Assembly (NCBI GenBank): GCA_023511295.1 | Contig: JAIMBT010000006.1 | Coordinates: 1 to 64,000 of the forward strand | Reading direction: 5' to 3' | DNA: 64,000 nt | From: Alicyclobacillus sp. | GTDB taxonomy: Bacteria; Bacillota; Bacilli; Alicyclobacillales; Alicyclobacillaceae | Shown here: piece after piece, positions 58,075 to 64,000 of the stretch | Layout: each line of letters starts with the position of its first letter | Position numbering within the stretch: the first letter of the stretch is position 1 | The notes under the pieces: generated by a model | The model's input: only the letters and a program-made list of their open reading frames with translations | The model's database searches: none | Told to the model about the DNA's origin: nothing | Translations under genes and position numbers: made by a program

Positions 58075-59799
58075 TTGACGGTACGCTTTGACCGCAACGT
58101 CCCTTGCCCGATGCGCGACGGCGTCACACTCCGCGCGAACGTGTTCCGGCCGGAAGGCGGCGGGCCGTACCCTGTAATCGTGTCGCGGCTGCCGTACGGC
58201 AAGGACACGCACTTTGCCTACCTCGTAGTAGATCCCGTTCGGCTCGCGGAGGCAGGTTACATCGTCGTCATCCAGGACGTCCGCGGGCGCTTCGCCTCCG
58301 AGGGGACGTACACATCCATGACCCAGGAGTTCACGGACGGCTACGACACGGTCGAGTGGGCGTCGAAATTGCCGGGCTCCGACGGCCAGGTGGGCATGTT
58401 CGGCGCGTCCTACTTCGCCTTCACCCAGTTGACGGCCGCCGCGAGCGGCCACCCGGCGCTGCGAGCCATCGTGCCCACCGTCCCGTTTGACGATCCGTTC
58501 GACGGCGTCTCCTTCCGCGGCGGCGCGTTGGAATGGGGCCTGCAGGCGGCTTGGTACATGCAGATGGCCCCGGCTGAGCTGCTGCGACCGGATCGGTCAG
58601 GACCTGATCTCCCGACGCGCATCGGCCGTCTGGTCCACGACCTCAACCACCTGGCGGACGACGGGTACCTGCAACTGCCCCTCACACGGTTTGAACCGCT
58701 GCGCCGCGCTGGCGTACTCGACGAATTCCTCGCCAACTTGGAGGCGGGACCTGAGTCCCCGTACTGGAACGGCCTGTCAATCCGCCGCCACTACCCGGCC
58801 ATGCAAACGGCGGCATACCTGGTCGGAGGTTGGTACGACGTGTTCCTCCAGTGCACCCTGAAGAGCTACGAGCACCTCCGGCGCACTGGTCAACCGACGC
58901 GGCTCCTGATTGGACCGTGGACGCACGGCAACCACGGACACGGCGTCGGCGAGGTCAACTTCGGGCTGGCCGCCGGGAGCGCGATGCTGGAATTGAAGGG
59001 AGACGCCACAGCGCGGCACATCCGCTGGTTTGACGCGGTGTTGAAGGGGGTGGAGAACGGAATGGCCGGGGAGCCGCCGGTGCAGGTGTTCGTCATGGGC
59101 GCCAACCGCTGGCGCCACGAATCGGCCTGGCCGCTGCCGCAGACGGTCTACACGCCCTTCTACCTGCGGGCAGACGCACCGGCCAACACAGCCCGAGGCG
59201 CCGGTCGGTTGAGCGCTGAACCACCGCTGGCAGAGCCGGCGGATGCGTACATCTACGACCCAGCCAACCCTGTGCGCACCCACGGCGGGAACATCCTGAT
59301 GACGCCGGAATTCGCGGCGGGGCCGGTGGACCAGGCGCGGACCGAAGCGCGGCCCGACGTCCTCGTCTACACGTCCGATCCGCTGACCGCCCCCCTCGAG
59401 GTGACAGGGCCTGTCCAGGCGAAGTTGTGGGTGGCAAGCTCTGCGCCGGATACCGACTTTGTCGTGCGCTTGACGGACGTGTACCCAGACGGGCGATCCA
59501 TCCACCTTGCGGACGGCATCTTGCGGATGCGCTATCGACACGGCCGTACAGAGGCGCCGCCGATGCGGGCGGGGGAAGTGTATCCCATCGAGATCGACCT
59601 GTGGGCGACGAGCAACGTGTTCCTGCCGGGGCACCGCATCCGGGTGCAGGTGACGAGCAGCAATTTCCCTCGCTGGAACCGCAACCTGAACACCGGTGCG
59701 TCGAACGAAACCACCGCGGAGTTCGCAACTGCACAGCAGACCATCTACCACGACGCGGACCACCCGTCGCACATCCTGCTGCCCGTCATCCCAAGTTAG
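58075..59799 (+). CDS. CocE/NonD-family hydrolase (X-Pro dipeptidyl-peptidase S15 domain)
   Basis: 574 residues from a TTG at 58075 (AAGGGGG upstream). MRDGVTLRANVFRPEGGGPYPVIVSRLPYGK and VVIQDVRGRFASEGTYTSM start the catalytic domain; the nucleophile is Ser in MFGASYFAF; the C-terminal jelly-roll (PLEVTGPVQAKLWVASSAPDTDFVVRLTDVYPDG) is present. Enzymes of this class cleave acyl esters or amides such as cocaine, glutaryl-7-ACA or X-Pro peptides; no signal peptide is visible. Divergent from the cas operon. Confidence 0.92.
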   Translation: MTVRFDRNVPCPMRDGVTLRANVFRPEGGGPYPVIVSRLPYGKDTHFAYLVVDPVRLAEAGYIVVIQDVRGRFASEGTYTSMTQEFTDGYDTVEWASKLPGSDGQVGMFGASYFAFTQLTAAASGHPALRAIVPTVPFDDPFDGVSFRGGALEWGLQAAWYMQMAPAELLRPDRSGPDLPTRIGRLVHDLNHLADDGYLQLPLTRFEPLRRAGVLDEFLANLEAGPESPYWNGLSIRRHYPAMQTAAYLVGGWYDVFLQCTLKSYEHLRRTGQPTRLLIGPWTHGNHGHGVGEVNFGLAAGSAMLELKGDATARHIRWFDAVLKGVENGMAGEPPVQVFVMGANRWRHESAWPLPQTVYTPFYLRADAPANTARGAGRLSAEPPLAEPADAYIYDPANPVRTHGGNILMTPEFAAGPVDQARTEARPDVLVYTSDPLTAPLEVTGPVQAKLWVASSAPDTDFVVRLTDVYPDGRSIHLADGILRMRYRHGRTEAPPMRAGEVYPIEIDLWATSNVFLPGHRIRVQVTSSNFPRWNRNLNTGASNETTAEFATAQQTIYHDADHPSHILLPVIPS

Positions 59800-59831
59800 G
59801 CCGACATCCAGCCGCCTGACAGCGCTACGCG

Positions 59832-59869
59832 TAAAAAACGGCGAGCCGCGCGCAGATGCGCAGCTCGCC
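59832..59869 (-). terminator. Rho-independent terminator of the M29 aminopeptidase gene
   Basis: On the minus strand a GC-rich hairpin with arms GGCGAGC/GGCTCGCC (59840-59869) is followed by GTTTTTTAC. It lies 13 bases after the stop codon and could also serve the convergent hydrolase gene. Confidence 0.75.
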
Positions 59870-59882
59870 TGCTGTCGATGGG

Positions 59883-61127
59883 TCAGTACTCGCCGACCCA
59901 CAGCCCCTTGCGGAGGATGGGTACGGTCCGGCCGTCGGTCGTCTCCGCGTCCACGTCCAGCTCTGCCGAGCCAATCATGAAGTCGACGTGAACCATGCTG
60001 TCGTTCAATCCCTTGCTCTCCCACTCGGCGCGCGGTAACGTGCGGCCGCCCTTGACGAGCGGGTAGGCCATGCCGATGGCGAGGTGGCAGGAGGCGTTCT
60101 CGTCAAACAGCGTGTTGTAGAAGAGGATGCCCTGCTGGGCGATGGGAGAATCCACTGGGACCAGGGCAATCTCCCCGAGATAATGGCTCCCCTCGTCGGT
60201 CTCCACGATGCTTCGGAGGGCGTCCTCCCCTTGGTCTGCCCGGTACTTCACAATCCGGCCGTTCTCAAACGTCAGCTCAATCCCGTCAATCAAGCTTCCG
60301 CCGTGGTTGAGCGGCAGGGTGCTGCGGACGGTGCCGTTCACGCCGGTCTTGAGGGGCGACGCGTACACTTCTTCCGTCGGCATGTTGGGCACGAAGCGCA
60401 CGCCCTCCGGGGTTTCCGTCGAGGCGACGTGCCAATAGTGGTCGGGGTGGAATTCCACGTGCAGGTCCGTCCCGGGTGCAGTGTAGTGCAGGGCACGGAT
60501 ACCGAGGTTCGTCATCCACTCGGCGCGCTTCCCGAGACGGGCGAGGTGATCTTGCCAGGCGCCGAACGGATCTTCCAAGTTCGCCCGAGTACACGCAAAG
60601 ATGGCCTCCCACAGCGCCTCAACGCGCTCCTCCTTCGGCAATTGCGGGAACACCTTGTCCGCCCACGCCTGCGTCGGAACCGACAGGAGCGACCAGCTGT
60701 ATTCGTCGCTCGTGCGGTGCTGGGTGAACGACTGATAGATGGACCGCTGCATGCGTTCCGCGCGGGCCACACGGCTCCCGTCGATACCCTGGTACAAGTC
60801 CGGGTTGGATGCAGGCAGGGCCAGGTAGGCAGCGCCCTCCTTCGCCAGCTGTTCCACCCATTGCACCTGCCAGCGGTAGCGCGCCTCCAACAGGTCCAAG
60901 TCTGCGTGCGCCACGGTAGATCTCATCCACGCCTCGTCGCCCCAGTCCACCTGCACAAAGCGGGCTCCCATCTCGTACGCGGCCTCCGTCGCAACCCGCG
61001 CGAACTCGAATTGCTCCGGCCACACCTGCCGATTTCCGTAGCCAATCACGAGCACCTGCCCGGGCTGCAGGTTGACACCCACCCGCAGCGCAATCTCGGC
61101 GTATTTTTTCAAGCTGTCCGCATCCAC
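59883..61127 (-). CDS. M29-family thermostable aminopeptidase (AmpS/PepS-like)
   Basis: 414 residues from the GTG at 61127 (AAAGGGG upstream), the standard length; the frame is open further but without a better start. LQPGQVLVIGYGNRQVWPEQFEFAR begins the N-terminal domain. Metal ligands: VEFHPDHYWH region, PTEEVYASP (Glu), FENGRIVKY, DEGSHYLGEIALVP (His and Glu) and NTLFDENASCHLAIGMAYP; VHVDFMIGS ends the family pattern. It is a cytoplasmic dimeric exopeptidase. A TGGACA/TATATT pair with a 15-base spacer (61269-61243) could be its promoter. Confidence 0.92.
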   Translation of the reverse strand: MDADSLKKYAEIALRVGVNLQPGQVLVIGYGNRQVWPEQFEFARVATEAAYEMGARFVQVDWGDEAWMRSTVAHADLDLLEARYRWQVQWVEQLAKEGAAYLALPASNPDLYQGIDGSRVARAERMQRSIYQSFTQHRTSDEYSWSLLSVPTQAWADKVFPQLPKEERVEALWEAIFACTRANLEDPFGAWQDHLARLGKRAEWMTNLGIRALHYTAPGTDLHVEFHPDHYWHVASTETPEGVRFVPNMPTEEVYASPLKTGVNGTVRSTLPLNHGGSLIDGIELTFENGRIVKYRADQGEDALRSIVETDEGSHYLGEIALVPVDSPIAQQGILFYNTLFDENASCHLAIGMAYPLVKGGRTLPRAEWESKGLNDSMVHVDFMIGSAELDVDAETTDGRTVPILRKGLWVGEY

Positions 61128-61321
61128 GTCGTTGTCGCCCCTTTCATGCTTGCGCGCCAGGCGGCGCGATGGCGAGCGCTCCGCGCGGCATCGATGCCGC
61201 GGGCTCCGCCTTGGTTTCGCCGCTTTACGCGCTATCTCTGCCAATATAGCACAGTGGGGACTGTGTCCACACCGCCGTCCCCGCGTAGCCGCGCCCGGGC
61301 TGCGCCGCACCGCCTCGCCCC

Positions 61322-63472
61322 TCACACCACCTCGGTGCGCTCGCGCGCCCCCGCTTCCGCCAGGAGCGGCGACGGATTGTCATTCGTCAACACGGCCAAT
61401 CGGTGCAACGCCCGCGTACAGCCGACGTACAGCAGCTTCGCAGACAGCGGACTCCGGTCGTAGTGCGCCGCGTCGACGTCGACGAGGACCACTGCGTCGA
61501 ACTCCAGCCCCTTCGCCAGGTACACCGGCAACACCGAAATCCCGCCTTCATACCGTTCCTGGCCCGCCGTAATCTGGTGCGCCGGCATGCCGGCGGCGAC
61601 GAGCGCGGCGTGCACGGGGCCTGCCTCCGCTTGCGTCCGCGTGAGTACCGCGACCGTATCCGCTCCGTCCACCAGGTCCCGCACCATCTCGACCATGCGC
61701 GTGGTTCGATCCGCTGCCGCACAGGACACCACCGCCACGGGCTCACCGCTGCGAAACACCGGCACCGCTTGCGTGAACTGCTCGAACGGACGGATGACCT
61801 CGTTCGCGAACTCGATGATCTCCATCGTGGACCGGTAGCTCACGTCCAGCCGGAAGAACTGGCCGACGCCGTCCGGGAATTGCTCGAGAAATTCTTCCCA
61901 CCGCGAGATGCCTTGGTAGGCGTGGATGCTTTGCGAAAGGTCGCCGAGGATGGTGAACGAGTCCGAGGGGCAGTACATGCGCAGGACCGCCAACTGCAAC
62001 GGGGAGAAATCCTGCGCCTCATCAATCACGACGTGGTCAAACGTTTCCGTGCCGTCCACGCCGAACAGCCGCGTGTGCAGGTACACCAGCGGCGCCAGGT
62101 CCTCTGGTTGTACCACCGGCCGCCCCCCGCGCGACTTCGGCTTCGCCGGGCCGCTGACGAGTTGGCGGTACACCGCGTACGCGTCCAACTCAGGCCAACG
62201 CTTCGCGTAGGCTCGGTAGCGCGCGCCCGACGACTTCTTCTTGGCGCCACCTCTGTCCTCCGCCTTGACGTCCCGGTAGGCCGTCTCCATCCACCGTTTG
62301 ACCCGAGCGAGCACCCGCTCGCGCCGCTTTGCGAGCGGATAGTGTCGGTACTCCTCGAAGAACCAGCGGCGGATGGTCTCCTCATCCAGCACCGCCCCGT
62401 CCCACGGTTCAAACGGCCCTTCGGGCACCAGGCCCCGCTCCAAGTCCGCCAGCTGCCGCTCCATGTCTTCCGCGAACGCCAGCGCACCCTGCCCTCGCAC
62501 CTGTGCGAACAGCGCGTCCGCGCGGCTTTGCCGGTGGACCGAGAACCAGGTCTCCATCCGATCTGCCGCATCGTCCAACACCACCCGAAACCCGAGTCGC
62601 TCCAGCGCCCACTTCGCGAAGGTCGTCTGGCGGATACCGCCGACCCCCAGCTCCGGCAGCACCTCCGATATGTAGTCCACAAACATCGCGTTCGGCGCGA
62701 AGATGACCATCCGATCTGTCCGCATACGGTCCTTGTGCTGGTAGAGCAGGTAGGCAATCCGGTGCAGCGCCACGGTGGTCTTCCCGCTTCCGGCCACACC
62801 CTGGATGACGATGGCGAGGTTCCGGTCGGCGCGGATGATGCGGTCCTGCTCCGCCTGAATGGTGGAGACGATGTCGCGCAGGCGGTTGTCCTTGTTTTCC
62901 GTGAGTCGATACAACAGGAACTCGTCGGTCACATTCAGGTTTTCCCGGCCTTTGACGTAGCTGTCCACCACCCGTTGCAGCTGCCCGCCGCGGATGGCCA
63001 GGTTCCGTTTGCGGTGAACGTCCACCTCGAGCACGCCATCCGGCGCTTCGTAACGCGCGAGCCCCTGGCCGCTGAAAGAGTAGAAGACACTCGCCAGCGG
63101 GGCGCGCCAGTCCAGCACCAGCCGGTCGCCGGTCGCGCTGTCCTCAATCCCGCGCTTTCCGATGTAGTACGGCACCACGTCCACCGAGTCCATGTCCTGG
63201 ATGTCGATTCGTCCGAAGTACGGCTCGGACGCAGCCCGGCGCAAAGCGTCCATCTGCTCTTCCCGCAACAACTCGACAGCCTGTTGCGCCACCTCGTCTG
63301 CCGTCTGCGGTTCGGACGGGTCATCCGTAAACTGCCGCGGTATTCCCTCGAGCCGCCCCAGCATCGCGCGGACCTGGCGGAGCGTCGTTTGCAACCTGTG
63401 CTGTTCTTCAGCAAACGCCGGGTCGCGCTCCGACTCGTCGCGGTTCGGATTCCGTTCGTCCGTTGCGTCCAT
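61322..63472 (-). CDS. helD: HelD, RNA polymerase recycling helicase-like ATPase
   Basis: 716 residues, starting at ATG 63472 (GGGGGA upstream). An N-terminal coiled coil (residues about 20-110) contains LLREEQMDALRRAASEPYFGRIDI, typical of HelD; then YYIGKRGI, VLDWRAPLASVFY, Walker A QGVAGSGKTTVALHRIAYLLY, DEAQDFSPLQL and the C-terminal UvrD-like motif KGLEFDAVVLVD. HelD releases stalled RNA polymerase from nucleic acid in Bacillota. It has its own promoter. Confidence 0.93.
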   Translation of the reverse strand: MDATDERNPNRDESERDPAFAEEQHRLQTTLRQVRAMLGRLEGIPRQFTDDPSEPQTADEVAQQAVELLREEQMDALRRAASEPYFGRIDIQDMDSVDVVPYYIGKRGIEDSATGDRLVLDWRAPLASVFYSFSGQGLARYEAPDGVLEVDVHRKRNLAIRGGQLQRVVDSYVKGRENLNVTDEFLLYRLTENKDNRLRDIVSTIQAEQDRIIRADRNLAIVIQGVAGSGKTTVALHRIAYLLYQHKDRMRTDRMVIFAPNAMFVDYISEVLPELGVGGIRQTTFAKWALERLGFRVVLDDAADRMETWFSVHRQSRADALFAQVRGQGALAFAEDMERQLADLERGLVPEGPFEPWDGAVLDEETIRRWFFEEYRHYPLAKRRERVLARVKRWMETAYRDVKAEDRGGAKKKSSGARYRAYAKRWPELDAYAVYRQLVSGPAKPKSRGGRPVVQPEDLAPLVYLHTRLFGVDGTETFDHVVIDEAQDFSPLQLAVLRMYCPSDSFTILGDLSQSIHAYQGISRWEEFLEQFPDGVGQFFRLDVSYRSTMEIIEFANEVIRPFEQFTQAVPVFRSGEPVAVVSCAAADRTTRMVEMVRDLVDGADTVAVLTRTQAEAGPVHAALVAAGMPAHQITAGQERYEGGISVLPVYLAKGLEFDAVVLVDVDAAHYDRSPLSAKLLYVGCTRALHRLAVLTNDNPSPLLAEAGARERTEVV

Positions 63473-63558
63473 GGGTCGTCCCCCATCCCGTTCGATTCTT
63501 CACCGCCTGTGACCGGCTGGCAACAAAACGCCATCTGCACACCGTGAGAAAGGCTTAT

Positions 63559-63587
63559 ATTTTACTCGATTACCTTAACCTGTGCAA
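63559..63587 (-). promoter_or_regulatory. Promoter of helD
   Basis: Minus-strand TTGCAC (63587-63582) and TAAAAT (63564-63559) with a 17-base spacer, about 85 bases upstream of the helD start codon. Confidence 0.6.
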
Positions 63588-63649
63588 CACCTAATTTGGC
63601 ACGGCGCTCGCAGCATCGGGCGTGCCGCCATCCGTCGCGCCGCCCATAC

Positions 63650-63684
63650 AAAAGAGAGCCGAAGGAGGACCCTTCGACTCTCTC
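63650..63684 (-). terminator. Rho-independent terminator of the MFS gene
   Basis: On the minus strand the arms GAGAGTCGAAGG and CCTTCGGCTCTC (one mismatch) are followed by TTTTGT. The hairpin is 21 bases beyond the stop of the partial transporter gene. Confidence 0.65.
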
Positions 63685-63705
63685 ACCCGCGCTGCGAACG
63701 CGGCA

Positions 63706-64000
63706 TCACGAGCGCTCCGGCGACGGCTTCCACTCCGTTTGCCGTTCCGTCGATCCCGTCGCTGACTCATTCACCTGCGCCTGTTGCGCGAGCACGGTTC
63801 GGTGCCGCGGCAGTACCAGAATGGCGAGGAAGGTCAGCACGGCCGTGACGAGCACCGCGAGGAAAACGTCGTGGATGCTGCTCGCGAGGAGTTTGTGGAC
63901 CTCGTCGGCAATCGCGGCTGGAATGTGCACCGTCGCACCTGGCGTGAGCATCTGCGCCAGGTTGCCGGGCGGCCGTTTGCCACCGAACGCCGACGCCGCG
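63706..64000 (-). CDS. MFS transporter, C-terminal part (runs off window)
   Basis: About 98 residues are visible, starting AASAFGGKRPPGNLAQMLTPGATVHIPAAIADEVHKLL in the upstream direction and ending with the last membrane helix VFLAVLVTAVLTFLAILVLP and a polar tail rich in Gln and Glu. This is the usual end of a DHA2/EmrB-type 14-helix exporter. The rest lies beyond base 64000. Confidence 0.65.
   Translation of the reverse strand, partial: AASAFGGKRPPGNLAQMLTPGATVHIPAAIADEVHKLLASSIHDVFLAVLVTAVLTFLAILVLPRHRTVLAQQAQVNESATGSTERQTEWKPSPERS

Noticed and set aside
61403-63547. 714-residue plus-strand frame opposite helD
   Set aside because: Same effect; no start site, no domain, and the minus strand encodes HelD.

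Overview
The window reads as the chromosome of a GC-rich, aerobic, low-branching Bacillota, most likely a member of or near the Alicyclobacillaceae (inference). The evidence is a sporulation-kinase-like PAS histidine kinase, a CodY regulator, a class D sortase, a YtrA-type GntR repressor, a ribDEBAH operon behind an FMN riboswitch, HelD, and a canonical Bacillus-type I-C CRISPR-Cas locus. Many genes start with GTG or TTG behind strong GGAGG ribosome binding sites. Because of the high GC content, long antisense open frames are common and were ignored.

Layout. 1-9.3 kb: sensor kinase, methyltransferases, a hydrolase, then an operon of amino acid permease, glutamine-synthetase-like ligase and amidohydrolase (an unfused FluG/NodGS pair), and a LigB-type dioxygenase. 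9.4-16.9 kb: cell-surface region with an MFS exporter, a class D sortase and its probable substrate (a wall protein with a His-Val-Asn tetrad repeat), a VTT membrane protein, a large beta-propeller lipoprotein, and a GntR/DUF1648 pair with a perfect operator palindrome. 16.9-21.1 kb: riboflavin operon with promoter, FMN riboswitch and terminators. 21.1-28.7 kb: serine acetyltransferase, MntH with its MntR box, a dipeptidase, CodY, a methyltransferase, a Na+/K+:H+ antiporter and a YerC-like repressor. 28.7-37.7 kb: one long minus-strand run combining phenylacetate-type genes (paaK, EthD, paaG- and paaH-like) with leucine dehydrogenase and a branched-chain 2-oxoacid dehydrogenase complex, fitting amino-acid carbon-skeleton catabolism to acyl-CoA. 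37.9-46.2 kb: DUF421 protein, three XRE regulators, a GNAT protein, a cupredoxin, cardiolipin synthase, pantothenate kinase, a membrane protein and a TIGR01777 epimerase.

46.3-57.9 kb is a complete type I-C CRISPR-Cas system. All genes and the array are transcribed on the minus strand in the order cas3-cas5-cas8c(with internal cas11c)-cas7-cas4-cas1-cas2-leader-array. The array holds 56 repeats and 55 spacers, with the only degenerate repeat at the leader-distal end. cas1 has no ATG/GTG/TTG at its expected N-terminus; an ATC codon sits there behind a good ribosome binding site. 58-64 kb: CocE/NonD hydrolase, M29 aminopeptidase, HelD and the C-terminus of an MFS transporter.

The most unusual items are the HVN-repeat wall protein with its dedicated sortase, the ATC start of cas1, the internal cas11c start, two neighbouring spacers that differ by one base, and the split FluG-like operon. 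No wholly new defence or mobile system was recognised.
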